This document shows, piece after piece, positions 9,004 to 19,657 of a stretch of DNA of 64,000 nucleotides; the first letter of the stretch is position 1; every line of letters begins with the position of its first letter. The DNA comes from Streptomyces tsukubensis (GTDB lineage: Bacteria > Actinomycetota > Actinomycetes > Streptomycetales > Streptomycetaceae): assembly GCF_003932715.1 (NCBI RefSeq), contig NZ_CP020700.1, positions 2,998,501 to 3,062,500 on the forward strand. Reading direction: 5' to 3'. The translations under genes were made by a program, and so were the position numbers. Below the pieces are notes generated by a model, which saw nothing but the letters and a program-made list of their open reading frames with translations, had not been told where the DNA came from and ran no database searches.

Positions 9004-9019
9004 TGTGAAGAACTTCACG
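9004..9019. promoter_or_regulatory. Second Rex-like palindrome
   Basis: TGTGAAGAACTTCACG matches the Rex consensus at 11 of the 12 defined positions. It is the better of the two sites by match, but lies 310 bp upstream of ndh, between the ppx terminator and the ndh promoter region. It could be a distal site for looping or cooperative binding, or a remnant. Confidence 0.55.
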
Positions 9020-9030
9020 AACTTGCTGTA

Positions 9031-9060
9031 CGGGCCCCCGCGCGGCGCTGCGGGGGCCCG
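9031..9060 (-). terminator. Terminator of the eno-ftsB-DUF501-ppx operon
   Basis: A perfect 11-bp stem (9031-9041 with 9050-9060) and 8-nt loop lie 24 nt past the ppx stop codon. It insulates ppx from ndh, which is transcribed in the same direction. Confidence 0.78.
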
Positions 9061-9084
9061 CTTTATACGAGCCTTATGCCGGAT

Positions 9085-9999
9085 TTATACGAGGGACCAG
9101 GCGATGCCGTCGAGGATGTCGTGCTCGCTGACGACGACCTCCCGGGCCCCCGTCCGCTCCATGATCCCGAGCAGGACCAGGGCACCCGCGACGATGACGT
9201 CGACCCGGCCGGGGTGCATCACCGGGATCGCCGCGCGCTCGTCGTGCGTGGCGGCGGCGAGGGTACGGGTGATCCCGGCGACGGTCTCGAAGGGGATCCG
9301 GGAGTGGTGGATGGCCTCCCAGTCATAGCGGTCGAGCCCCAGCGCGATCGCCGCGACCGTGGTCACCGAACCGGCCAGCCCGACCAGGGTGGCCGCGCTC
9401 CGCAGCGGAACGGTCTCCTCGGCCAGGTCGAGGGCGGCCTCGACGTCCGCGCGGACCGCCGCCAGCTCGGCCTCGGCCGGCGGATCGCTGCGGATGTGCC
9501 GCTCGGTCAGCCGTACGCAGCCGATGTCGACCGAGCGGGCGGCCGCCACGTGCTCGCGGCCGGTGACGAACTCGGTGGAGCCGCCGCCGATGTCGACGAC
9601 CAGCCGCTCCTCGTGGCCGGGCAGCTCGCGGGTGGCGCCGGTGAAGGAGAACTCCGCCTCCTGCGCCCCGGTCACCACCTCGGGCTCGACACCGAGGATG
9701 TCCAGGACGCCCCGGACGAACTCGTCGCGGTTCTCGGCGTCGCGGGAGGCGGAGGTGGCGACGAAGCGCACCCGCTCGGCGCCCAGCTCCTCGATGACGG
9801 CGGCGTACTCGCGGCAGGCGGCGAAGGTGCGCTCCAGCGCCTCGGGCGCCAGCCGTCCGGTGCGGTCCACGCCCTGGCCGAGCCGGACGATGGTCATCCG
9901 CCGGTCCAGTTCGGTGAGCACCCCGGTCCCGGGGTCGAGATCGGCGACCAGCAGGCGGATGGAGTTCGTACCGCAGTCGACGGCTGCGACCCGGGTCAT
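9085..9999 (-). CDS. Exopolyphosphatase / guanosine pentaphosphatase (Ppx/GppA)
   Basis: A 304-residue member of the ASKHA-fold Ppx/GppA family. It begins MTRVAAVDCGTNSIRLLVAD (phosphate-1 motif). VRFVATSASRDAENRDEF follows, then the second nucleotide motif LVVDIGGGSTEFV and the adenosine-like motif LVGLAGSVTTVAA. Such enzymes remove terminal phosphates from polyphosphate and/or pppGpp in the cytoplasm. It is the short two-domain form lacking the C-terminal HD domain of E. coli Ppx. ATG at 9999 overlaps the DUF501 stop codon by 4 bp, implying coupled translation. Confidence 0.93.
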   Translation of the reverse strand: MTRVAAVDCGTNSIRLLVADLDPGTGVLTELDRRMTIVRLGQGVDRTGRLAPEALERTFAACREYAAVIEELGAERVRFVATSASRDAENRDEFVRGVLDILGVEPEVVTGAQEAEFSFTGATRELPGHEERLVVDIGGGSTEFVTGREHVAAARSVDIGCVRLTERHIRSDPPAEAELAAVRADVEAALDLAEETVPLRSAATLVGLAGSVTTVAAIALGLDRYDWEAIHHSRIPFETVAGITRTLAAATHDERAAIPVMHPGRVDVIVAGALVLLGIMERTGAREVVVSEHDILDGIAWSLV

Positions 10000-10535
10000 G
10001 CGGAGGGCTCCGCGGCCGGGGTGCAGGGGGTCACGCACGGGCCCTTGGCCCACCACTCGGGCAGCATCGCGATGGCCTCGTCGCCCAGCGGGTTCACCCC
10101 GGGCCCGGCGGCCAGGGAGTGGCCGACCAGGACGTGCAGGCACTTCACCCGGTCGGGCATACCGCCGGCGCTCGGGAAGCCCGTCAGCTCCTCGATCTCG
10201 TCGCGGCGGGCAATGTAGTCCTCGTGGGCCGCCCGGTAGGCGGCGGCCAGCTCGGGATCGGCGGCCAGCCGCTCACTCATCTCCTTCATCACGCCGTTGG
10301 CCTCCAGCGTGCCGATCGCGGAGGCGGCACGCGGGCAGGTCAGGTAGTAGAGCGTGGGGAAGGGGGTGCCGTCGGGCAGCCGGGGCGCGGTCTCGACCAC
10401 ATCGGGCAGTCCGCAGGGGCAGCGGTGGGCGATCGCGCGCAGCCCGCGCGGCGGCCGCCCGAGCTGCTCCTCGAAGGCCGCGATATCGGCGTCCGTGGGG
10501 GCGGTGTGCTCGGTGGTGGGAGGAGGGGTTTCCAT
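9996..10535 (-). CDS. DUF501 domain protein
   Basis: A 179-residue soluble protein. Characteristic DUF501 features are GRPPRGLRAIAHRCPCGLPD near the N-terminus, FPTLYYLTCPRAASAIGTLE in the middle, and SAGGMPDRVKCLHVLVGHSL towards the end. The conserved cysteines could bind a metal or form a redox site. No biochemical role is established. Its place between ftsB and ppx is conserved across actinobacteria, suggesting a link with division or polyphosphate metabolism. The last ~15 residues are Pro/Ala-rich. It overlaps ppx by 4 bp. Confidence 0.88.
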   Translation of the reverse strand: METPPPTTEHTAPTDADIAAFEEQLGRPPRGLRAIAHRCPCGLPDVVETAPRLPDGTPFPTLYYLTCPRAASAIGTLEANGVMKEMSERLAADPELAAAYRAAHEDYIARRDEIEELTGFPSAGGMPDRVKCLHVLVGHSLAAGPGVNPLGDEAIAMLPEWWAKGPCVTPCTPAAEPSA

Positions 10536-10609
10536 GCCTGCCTTGGGTCCGGGTCGTGCCTGCTGGTGCTGCTGTTGCTGCTCTTGTCGGGGGGGCGGTA
10601 CGGGACGGC

Positions 10610-11092
10610 CTACTCGCGGTCCGCGGTGTCGACGCCCTCCCAGACGTTCGAGTACCAGGGCCGGTCGGCCGAGCCCTGGTCGGTGCGGCGCTTCTCGGCC
10701 GCCTCGGGGTCGATCATCGTATAGCCGGTCTCGCCGGGCTCCACGTAGTGCAGATGCTCCCGGGCCAGCTTGCGGATGTACCGGTCGTCCTGGAGCCGGG
10801 CCTTCTCGTCGCGCAACCTCTCGACCTGCTCCTCCGCGTCCTTCCGCCGCTCCTGCTGTTCGGCGATCTCACCGCGCTGGGAGACGTACTGCCGCATCGG
10901 GTAGGCGAGGGCGACGACGAGGGAGCAGACGATCAGGGCGAGGAAGGCGGCGCGGCCGGTGAGCCGGGAGCGGCGGGCCTGGCGCTTGTTCTGGGAGCGG
11001 TAGACCCGGGCGGCGGTCTGCTCGCCGAGCAGACGCAGCCGGGTCGCCGTGGAGAACCGGTCGCCGCCGGATCCGGCACTCTTCCGGGCCAT
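10610..11092 (-). CDS. Septum formation initiator, FtsB/DivIC family
   Basis: A 160-residue bitopic membrane protein. A basic cytoplasmic N-terminus (~1-50) leads to one transmembrane segment, FLALIVCSLVVALAYPMRQY (~51-70). A periplasmic-type coiled coil follows (EIAEQQERRKDAEEQVERLR), then the family motif YIRKLAREHLHYVEPGE. FtsB/DivIC proteins bridge FtsQ and FtsL in the divisome. ATG at 11092 lies 131 bp past the eno stop codon, so eno and this gene probably share a transcript. The C-terminal tail (~130-160) is specific to actinomycetes. Confidence 0.88.
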   Translation of the reverse strand: MARKSAGSGGDRFSTATRLRLLGEQTAARVYRSQNKRQARRSRLTGRAAFLALIVCSLVVALAYPMRQYVSQRGEIAEQQERRKDAEEQVERLRDEKARLQDDRYIRKLAREHLHYVEPGETGYTMIDPEAAEKRRTDQGSADRPWYSNVWEGVDTADRE

Positions 11093-11223
11093 GCCGTCCG
11101 CCTCCCCTGCTCCGTGTGTACGTGCGCACGTCCCCGGACACGGTACGGGACCGCGGCCGGGGACGTGGCGTACGACGGGCTGGCGAACCCTACGGGCTCG
11201 GTCGCCCTGGGATTCTGAGGGAA

Positions 11224-13660
<2,437 letters not shown>

Positions 13661-13669
13661 CTACGAGGT

Positions 13670-13830
13670 GAGCTGTCGGGTTCGGGCGCAGTGAGTTGCC
13701 CGGCCGTACGACCTGCGTCGTACGGCTTCACCCCAAGCCGGTCGTCCACCGCCCTCACGGGCTTTCGGACGGGACCGGCACAAACCTGGGTCCCCCGCTC
13801 CTGCCTTCGGCGCTTTCGCGACGACAGTTC
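13670..13830 (-). ncRNA. c-di-AMP (ydaO/yuaA-type) riboswitch in the rpfA leader
   Basis: On the minus strand the leader carries the two ydaO hallmark blocks, GGGGGACCCA (13796-13787) and GGGGTGAAGCCG (13734-13723). A closing P1 helix pairs 13830-13822 (GAACTGTCG) with 13678-13670 (CGACAGCTC) with one mismatch. Between the second block and P1 is a perfect 9-bp hairpin (13704-13712 with 13717-13725). The rpfA start lies 30 nt downstream. A riboswitch of this class controlling rpfA is established in S. coelicolor, where c-di-AMP reduces expression. No obvious terminator follows the aptamer, so the expression platform is not determined from sequence. Confidence 0.88.
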
Positions 13831-14110
13831 CCCCCGACCGACGGCAGGATTCGGCGTGACGGTCAGTGGTGCCCGCTTTGGCGAGCGGTCCAGACCGTAG
13901 TCACAGGCGTCCCGCTTCTTCAACGACGGAACATCGTGGGCAAATCGCCCATCCCACCCCTCCGGAAACTCGCGTTTTCGCAGGTGGCGTGCGGAATGCG
14001 GGATTCCGGAAGAGTGGGGACCACGGCCGGACCGAAGAGACTCATGTCTCACTTACACAGAAAGGGACATATCCCAGCAAAATAGGGCGTCAATTTCGAT
14101 GCTCCGGAGG
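13831..14110. other. rpfA promoter region and rpfC trailer
   Basis: About 280 bases between the riboswitch and the end of rpfC. It must contain the rpfA promoter. Relatively AT-rich patches near 14050-14095 mark the rpfC end. I could not assign promoter hexamers, and no clear Crp-type palindrome was found. Confidence 0.45.
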
Positions 14111-15115
14111 CTACTTCGCCTGGAGATCAAGGCTCTGGCCAGGGAGGATCAGATCGGGATCAGCTCCGACCAGCTCCTGGTTGGCCTCATAGAGCGCCGG
14201 CCAGCCCCCGGGGACCTTCTTCTCTTCCGCGATGGACCAGAGGTTGTCGCCGGAGCGGACCGTGTACGTACCGGAGGGCTGCCCGGCTTCGCCCGTACCG
14301 TCCGTGGTGTCGGTCTTGGCCGGAGTGCCCGTACCGCCCTGATCGCCCTGGTTCAGGGCATCGGAACGGGCATCGGTCTCGGACCGGGAGGTCCGGTCGG
14401 GGCCGGAGGCGCGGGACGGGTCGGCGGTTTCGGCGGGCGGGGTGCCGGTGCCCTCGGGGGTGCCGGTGCCGGTCGCGCCCGAGGGGGTCTCCTTGGCGGT
14501 CTCCTCCGCGGCGGGTGCGCCGCGGTGCTTGCCGACGCCCTCGGCGGGCTTGGCCGCCGTCTCCTTCTTCTCCGCCTTTCCGGCGGAGGGGGAAGGGGAC
14601 GCGGCGGCGTCCGGCGCCTTCTCCCCCGCCTTGCGCGGCTCCGCCGGGAGGTCGCCCGCCTTCGCCTTGTCCGCCGGGCGTCCGGCGGCCGGACCGCTGG
14701 GCACCGGATCGGCGCCGCCCGGGCCGGTCGCGGTGCCCGCGGCACCGCCGAGGCCCGACGCGATCCCGCAGGACGGCCACGCCTTGGGCCCCTCCGCGGC
14801 GAGCACCTTCTCCGCCACGGCTATCTGCTGGGAGCGGCTGGCCAGATCCGGCCGGTCGGCGTACTCCCGGCCGCCGTAGGTGTTCCAGGTCTCCTGGGAG
14901 AGCTGGAGCCCGCCGTAGTAGCCGTTGAGGTTGTTCACGGTCCACTGCCCGGCGCTCTCGCACTCCGCGACACGGTCCCAGGTTGCGGAGTCGGCGGCGG
15001 ACGCCGAGGTGGCGCCGAGGAGCGGGATCGCAATCGCGGACCCCGTCACCCCCGCTGCGACGACCAGGGCCGGGGCCTGGCGAGGACGGCGATGTCGACC
15101 ATTCCCGGAGAGCAT
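14111..15115 (-). CDS. rpfC: Resuscitation-promoting factor with long linker and LysM
   Basis: A 334-residue secreted protein. The signal peptide ends near SASA-AD (~40). The Rpf domain (~42-115) has the probable catalytic Glu53 in AECESAGQW and GYYGGLQLSQETWNTYGG. A ~165-residue low-complexity Ala/Gly/Pro/Thr/Lys linker spans the cell wall, and a C-terminal LysM (~283-332, YTVRSGDNLWSIAE) binds peptidoglycan. ATG at 15115 is chosen because the signal peptide begins there. It matches the SCO3098/RpfC position next to rpfA. Unlike rpfA it has a short leader and no riboswitch. The gene symbol is by position and architecture. Confidence 0.88.
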   Translation of the reverse strand: MLSGNGRHRRPRQAPALVVAAGVTGSAIAIPLLGATSASAADSATWDRVAECESAGQWTVNNLNGYYGGLQLSQETWNTYGGREYADRPDLASRSQQIAVAEKVLAAEGPKAWPSCGIASGLGGAAGTATGPGGADPVPSGPAAGRPADKAKAGDLPAEPRKAGEKAPDAAASPSPSAGKAEKKETAAKPAEGVGKHRGAPAAEETAKETPSGATGTGTPEGTGTPPAETADPSRASGPDRTSRSETDARSDALNQGDQGGTGTPAKTDTTDGTGEAGQPSGTYTVRSGDNLWSIAEEKKVPGGWPALYEANQELVGADPDLILPGQSLDLQAK

Positions 15116-15210
15116 GCGGTGCTGCCTTTCGCGTGACGGCTGAGACGGGGGTGAACGTAGCCGCACTCGAACGTCTGTCACAAGTCGATGCAGCGGAGAT
15201 CACGCGCACA

Positions 15211-16506
15211 TCACGAATATGACGGGCCGTCAATTTCAGCGGGCGTGAACTCCACCGGAAGGGTGCGCAGTCCACGCATGATCAGGCCGCCGCGCCAGCG
15301 CAAATCGTGATGATCCACCGCCAGTCGCAGGTCGGGAAGGCGGCGCAACAGGGTGGCGATCGCGGTCTGTCCCTCCAGCCGGGCGAGCGGCGCACCCAGG
15401 CAGTAGTGGATGCCGTGCCCGTAGCCGAGGTGCTGATTGTCACGCCGCGCAAGGTCCAGAACGTCCGGCCGGCCGAACCGCTCCGGGTCCCGGTCGGCCG
15501 CCGCCAGCACCACGAGCACCGGATCGCCCGCGGCCACCTCCTGACCGCCGATGGTCAGCGCTTCGGTGGCGTACCGCCAGGTCGCCATCTCCACCGGGCC
15601 GTCGTAGCGCAGCAGCTCCTCCACGGCCGTCACCAGCAGCGAGGTCTCCCCCGCGGCGAGCGACTCCTGGAGCCGGGCGTGCTGCACCGGATGGCACATC
15701 AGGGCATAGAGCCCGTTCCCCACCAGGTTGATGGTCGTTTCGAAGCCCGCGAACAGGAGGACGAAGCACATGGCGACGACCTCGTTCTCGGTGAGGTGCT
15801 CGCCGTGGTCGCTGGCCCGGATCAGACCGGAGATCAGATCGTCCGTGTCCTCGTCGCCGAGGTTCTCCCGCTTGCGGTGGATCAGCTCGGCGAGATAGCC
15901 CCGGATCCGCTTCACCGCCCGGGCCACGCCGCCGCGCGGTCCCCCGCCGTGACGGATCATCATGCCCGCCCAGTCCCGCAGATCGTCCTGGTCCTCCGGG
16001 GGCACGCCCAGCAGATCGCAGATCGCGTAGATGGGGAGCGGGAACGCGAACTCGTGGATCAGGTCCGCGCTCCCCCGCGCCGCGAACCCGTCGATCAGCC
16101 GGTCGGTCAGCTCCTGCACCCGCGGCTCGAACGCCGCGACCCGGCGCGGTGTGAACGCCTTCGCCACGAGGCGGCGGAGCCGGGTGTGGTCGGGCGGGTC
16201 GATGTTCAGCAGATGCGTCATCAGCCCGGCGCTGCGCTCGCCCGGGATGCCGGTCTTGCCGCGGGCGTGCGCGGGTTCGTCGTGGTGCACGGGGTTCTTC
16301 GACAGCCGGGCGTCGGCGAGTGCCTGCCGGGCATCGGCGTACCGGGTCACCAGCCAGGCGTCGACGCCGCTGGGGAGGGTGGTCCGGTGCACGGGCGCGT
16401 GTTGGCGGAGCCAGGCGTAGGCGGGGTAGGGGTCGGTGGCGAACTCCCAGGTGAAGAGTTCGGGAGCGGGCCCCGGCCCGCCGGTTTCATGGGGGTTGCT
16501 GCTCAC
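15211..16506 (-). CDS. Cytochrome P450
   Basis: A 431-residue soluble bacterial P450 (CYP107/CYP105-like size). The I-helix oxygen motif is FAGFETTIN (~252-260). The ExxR motif lies in EELLR (E297-R300). The heme signature GYGHGIHYCLGAPLARLE gives Cys369 as axial ligand. Such enzymes hydroxylate small hydrophobic substrates, using ferredoxin and ferredoxin reductase encoded elsewhere; no ferredoxin gene is adjacent. The start is GTG at 16506 with a weak ribosome-binding site. The substrate is unknown. It stands alone between rpfC and a repeat-rich spacer. Confidence 0.93.
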   Translation of the reverse strand: MSSNPHETGGPGPAPELFTWEFATDPYPAYAWLRQHAPVHRTTLPSGVDAWLVTRYADARQALADARLSKNPVHHDEPAHARGKTGIPGERSAGLMTHLLNIDPPDHTRLRRLVAKAFTPRRVAAFEPRVQELTDRLIDGFAARGSADLIHEFAFPLPIYAICDLLGVPPEDQDDLRDWAGMMIRHGGGPRGGVARAVKRIRGYLAELIHRKRENLGDEDTDDLISGLIRASDHGEHLTENEVVAMCFVLLFAGFETTINLVGNGLYALMCHPVQHARLQESLAAGETSLLVTAVEELLRYDGPVEMATWRYATEALTIGGQEVAAGDPVLVVLAAADRDPERFGRPDVLDLARRDNQHLGYGHGIHYCLGAPLARLEGQTAIATLLRRLPDLRLAVDHHDLRWRGGLIMRGLRTLPVEFTPAEIDGPSYS

Positions 16507-17063
16507 CCCATGACGCTATCCCCTGCCGGGGCGCCGGGCCGCGGGCCCCTCGGGGGTATCCGCCTTCCCCCTCCAGGGTGGCTCAGGTGAAGGCCCTCGG
16601 GGGCGCGCCCCGCCTCCCCCTCCAGGCCGGTCAGGTGGACACCTTCAGGGGTGGGCCCGTCTCCTACCAAGACGGCTCAGGTGGAGCACCTAGGGGCGCG
16701 GGGAACTGCGCGAACGGCCCACGACGGCCCGCGGTCGACGGTACTGCCGGACCGGCAACGGTCTCCCTTCGCTGTACGGCGAAGGCGGCGGCCCCCCTGG
16801 CGGGGAATCCGTAGGGGTTGCTGAAGCGCGGTCCACCGCGGGCCGTCCCGGGTTGCTCGCGCAGTTCCCCGCGCCCCCAAGCACTTCGCCTCAGGCCTTC
16901 TCGCGGAAGGCGGGAGCACCCTGGGCAGCCCTGCCGGGGCTCTCGGTAGGAGGCAGGCGCGCCCTCAAAGACCTCCGCCTGGTCCACCCTGTGGAAGGCG
17001 GGCACGCCTAGGTGCTCCTTCTGAGCCCACCCGTGGGCGACGGGCACCCGGGGGCCCGGGTGT
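16507..17063. other. Repeat-rich spacer between P450 and mazG
   Basis: About 560 bases without a supported gene. Short imperfect repeats of the form 'CC(C)TCCAGG..GG(C)TCAGGTG' recur at 16565-16690, and a long inverted repeat occupies 16693-16877. The frames crossing it are Arg/Pro-rich and unrelated to known proteins. Confidence 0.55.
16693..16877. repeat. Inverted pair of a dispersed Streptomyces repeat
   Basis: The 21-nt block GGGGCGCGGGGAACTGCGCG(A) at 16693-16713 recurs exactly inverted at 16857-16877. The inner flanks also mirror each other (CCCGCGGTC against CCGCGGGCCGT). The element can fold into one long cruciform-like hairpin. The same core, shortened and more degenerate, reappears at 40381-40444 and 47052-47116. 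It belongs to an intergenic repeat class I recognise from many Streptomyces genomes; its role is unknown. Confidence 0.75.
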
Positions 17064-18035
17064 CTACGGGGCAGCGTGCTCCTTGGTGCGGATCGCCGCG
17101 TGGTACGCGCGGGCCGCCGCCCGCAGCGCCGCCTCCGGGTCCGCCCCCTCCGCCTCCGCCGCGACCGCCAGCGCCAGCAGCTCGTACCCGACGCCCTCCC
17201 CCGCCGGCAGCGGCACGTCGAGTCCGGCGGTACGGACACGGGACGCCAGCTTCGCCGCCAGCGCAAGGCCCGGCTGCCCCAGCGGGATGCCGTCGGTGAC
17301 CGAGTCCCGCGCCTTCTCCTCCGCCTTGGTGCGCAGCCAGATCCGCCGTACGTCCTCCGGCGTCGCCGCCTCCTCGTCACCGAAGACGTGGGGATGCCGG
17401 TGGATCAGCTTCTCCACGATCGTCGCGGCGACGTCGTCGACGGAGAACGGCTCCGCCGGGTCCTCCTCGGCGATCCGCGCGTGGAAGACGACCTGGAGCA
17501 GCACGTCGCCCAGTTCTTCCCGCAGCTCGTCGCGGTCGCCGTGTTCGATCGCCTCGACCAGTTCGTACGCCTCCTCGATGGCGTACCGGGCGAGGTCCTG
17601 ATGGGTCGGTACGGACGACCACGGGCATACGTCGCGGATCCGGTCCATGATCTGGACCAGGTCGAGGAGCCGGGCGCCGGGCAGATCGTACGAGCCGGGG
17701 AGCAGCTCCAGATCGGGCATTCCGCCGCGGCCGGATCCGGCGAGCCGGGCGAGGCCGTCGGTCAGGGCCCGGTCCCCCTCGCCGGAGACGAGGACGACGG
17801 CGGTCGTCCCCCCGGCGCACAGCTCCACCAGTTCCCGCGCTCCGGGGTCCGCGATGTCCACGTCCACCCCGGCGTCGCGCAGATACGGCAGCTGGGGGTG
17901 GCCGGGGTCGGCGCAGAGCACCCGGCCCGCCTCGTGCAGGGCGCGCCACGCGGGCCAGGACAGCAGTCCGGGGGCGACCCGGTGGCTCGTGGTGAGGAGG
18001 ACGATGCGCCCGGCGGAGGTATTCGTGGTGGTCAC
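17064..18035 (-). CDS. mazG: Nucleoside triphosphate pyrophosphohydrolase, MazG family
   Basis: A 323-residue protein. The N-terminal ~110 residues resemble a degenerate tetrapyrrole methylase-like domain (IVLLTTSHRVAPGLLSWPAW). The MazG domain follows from ~140: CPWSSVPTHQDLARYAIEEAYELVEAIE and DELREELGDVLLQVVFHA carry the acidic EExxE/ExxD metal-binding residues, and LIHRHPHVFGDE completes the family pattern. MazG hydrolyses non-canonical or surplus NTPs to NMPs and has been linked to (p)ppGpp balance. GTG at 18035 is the likely start. The next gene upstream is a SurA-like lipoprotein in the same orientation, 56 bp away. Confidence 0.92.
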   Translation of the reverse strand: MTTTNTSAGRIVLLTTSHRVAPGLLSWPAWRALHEAGRVLCADPGHPQLPYLRDAGVDVDIADPGARELVELCAGGTTAVVLVSGEGDRALTDGLARLAGSGRGGMPDLELLPGSYDLPGARLLDLVQIMDRIRDVCPWSSVPTHQDLARYAIEEAYELVEAIEHGDRDELREELGDVLLQVVFHARIAEEDPAEPFSVDDVAATIVEKLIHRHPHVFGDEEAATPEDVRRIWLRTKAEEKARDSVTDGIPLGQPGLALAAKLASRVRTAGLDVPLPAGEGVGYELLALAVAAEAEGADPEAALRAAARAYHAAIRTKEHAAP

Positions 18036-18091
18036 CCCTCGAACCTACCCCGGGCGGGATCACCCCCGGCGGGCCCGGCCGCCCCGCGGCG

Positions 18092-18748
18092 TCAGGCGGT
18101 CGGCACCTCGTTGGCCGGCGCCGGCTGCTTGGTGAGCTGGGTGATCCACGGCGCCTTGTAGTCGCCGAGGACCAGCTTCTGGTTGTCCCAGGTCCCGTAG
18201 CGGGGGTTCACGTCGATGTCGAGGGACTTCGCGGCGGCGGTGAAGACCGCGTTGAGCTTCTGCTGCCCGTCCGGGGTGTTGGCGGCGCCGATGGACTCGG
18301 CCAGTTTCCCGATCAGCACTTCGCGTTCGACGACCCCGTCGACCTGGTCGGGGGCGACCCCGCGCTGCTGGAGGAAGGTCGCGGCGAGGGCCTGCTCGCC
18401 GCCCGCCTGCGCGGTGTAGGCGGCCTGGGCCTGCTGGAGCTCCTTGCGGGTGACGGTGATGCCCGCGTCGTCGGCGGCCTTCTTCACGACCCGGTCGACG
18501 ATCAGGTCGAAGAGCTTGGCCCGGCCGAGCTGTCCGGTGTCCGCGATCATCTGCTGCCCCTCGGGGGCCTTCGCCTGGGCGGCGCGGACGTCCGCGACCT
18601 GGGCCTGGAGCGTGGACACCTCGACCCGCTGGCCGCCGATGACGGCGGCGGCGCCCGGGTGGGCCTCGCTGCCGCAGGCGGTGAGAAGGGGTGCGGCGGC
18701 GAGCAGTACGGCGGAGACGGAGATCGCGGTGCGACGACGGCGGTGCAA
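18092..18748 (-). CDS. SurA N-terminal domain lipoprotein
   Basis: A 218-residue secreted lipoprotein. The signal peptide ends in the lipobox LLTAC (Cys25). The mature part starts GSEAHPGAAAVIGGQRVEVS and contains SurA_N-like helices (~55-150), the non-catalytic chaperone portion of SurA/PrsA-type proteins. There is no parvulin domain. It probably assists folding of exported proteins at the outer face of the membrane. ATG at 18748 has GGAG upstream. Its position next to mazG matches other streptomycetes. Confidence 0.87.
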   Translation of the reverse strand: MHRRRRTAISVSAVLLAAAPLLTACGSEAHPGAAAVIGGQRVEVSTLQAQVADVRAAQAKAPEGQQMIADTGQLGRAKLFDLIVDRVVKKAADDAGITVTRKELQQAQAAYTAQAGGEQALAATFLQQRGVAPDQVDGVVEREVLIGKLAESIGAANTPDGQQKLNAVFTAAAKSLDIDVNPRYGTWDNQKLVLGDYKAPWITQLTKQPAPANEVPTA

Positions 18749-19078
18749 AGGAGCCTCCAGACGAGGTTTGTGCGACGAGTCACAAAGTCCTGCGGTGACC
18801 GATGGTAGGCAGTCGGCGGGGCGGGGGCCACTACTTCACCGCGACTGTTTTGGTCCAACGAGACGCCCGATGCGGGAGATACGGACGATGCCGCCCGGAA
18901 CCCGGGACCCGGGCGGGCCCGGCATCTGCACCGGCACCGGCACCGGCACCGGCACCGGCACGGATTCACCGGCCTGCGGCCGAACCGCAGCGGACGCCGG
19001 TCGGCTCACCCCGGCCGGTCCGCAGGTGCAGCGGCCCGCGCAGGTCCGGAGGTCCGGAATCCCGCCGCGGCAGCGGCG
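18749..19078. other. Intergenic region with a GCACCG microsatellite
   Basis: About 330 bases between the lipoprotein start and the GtrA gene end. It contains the lipoprotein promoter region and a hexanucleotide repeat (18928-18963). No gene is supported. Confidence 0.5.
18928..18963. repeat. Hexanucleotide tandem repeat (GCACCG)5-6
   Basis: Five exact GCACCG units plus one degenerate unit (GCACGG) in tandem. It lies outside any supported gene, so slippage would not affect a protein directly. Confidence 0.85.
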
Positions 19079-19612
19079 TCAGCGGCGCTCGGAGGAGCCC
19101 ACCGGCTCGGACGGCTCCTGCTCGCCGCGCCCGCCCGGCTCCGGGCGGAGCATGATCATGCGGGAGACCACGAAGGTCGCGGGGATCGCCGCGGCGGCCG
19201 CGATCAGCGGTGCGTACCGGTCGTCGAATTCCAGCACGTCCACCAGCAGATAGACGCCGCTGGTGGTGACCGTGAAGTTGGTGAGGTTGGAGAGCGGGAA
19301 GAGGAAGAACTTCCGCCACGTCGGCCGGGTCCGGTAGGTGAAGTACGTGGTGAGGAAGAAGGAGCCGACCATGCTGAGCACAAAGGCCAGGATGTGCGCG
19401 GCGACGTACGGCAGCACGTTCAGCAGCAGCAGGTACAGGCCGTAGTAGGTGCCCGTGTTGACCGCACCCACGAGGGCGAAGCGGACCAGCTGGCCGCGGA
19501 TCGTCGTCTTCTCGCCGGTCACTCGGTCTCTCGGTCTCTCGGGTGGCTCAGGGGCTGGAGCCGGGTGCCGCGCCGCGGCGGGCACGGCCGCTCCCCGGGA
19601 AGCGTACGGCAT
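19079..19612 (-). CDS. GtrA family membrane protein
   Basis: A 177-residue (or 147-residue) protein with four predicted transmembrane helices: VRFALVGAVNTGTYYGLYLL, ILAFVLSMVGSFFLTTYFTY, a third through NLTNFTVTTSGVYLLVDVL, and a fourth through PLIAAAAAIPATFVVSRMIM. The spacing and the 'FALVGAxNT' opening are typical of GtrA. These small proteins are thought to flip polyprenyl-phosphate-linked sugars for teichoic acid, arabinogalactan or O-antigen glycosylation. The start is uncertain: the ATG at 19612 has only a G-run upstream, and GTG at 19522 (VTGEKTTIRG) begins just before the first helix. The sugar is unknown. Confidence 0.85.
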   Translation of the reverse strand: MPYASRGAAVPAAARHPAPAPEPPERPRDRVTGEKTTIRGQLVRFALVGAVNTGTYYGLYLLLLNVLPYVAAHILAFVLSMVGSFFLTTYFTYRTRPTWRKFFLFPLSNLTNFTVTTSGVYLLVDVLEFDDRYAPLIAAAAAIPATFVVSRMIMLRPEPGGRGEQEPSEPVGSSERR

Positions 19613-19657
19613 GACGGCCCCCCGGCCCGGACCCCGCGGGGCGGGCCCCGGCAGGCG

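Noticed and set aside
13840..13920. Crp-type operator upstream of rpfA
   Set aside because: GTGA and TCACA halves occur but not with the required spacing or symmetry.
18928..18963. Tandem GCACCG repeat as a CRISPR-like array
   Set aside because: Units are 6 nt with no spacers and no cas genes nearby; it is a simple microsatellite.
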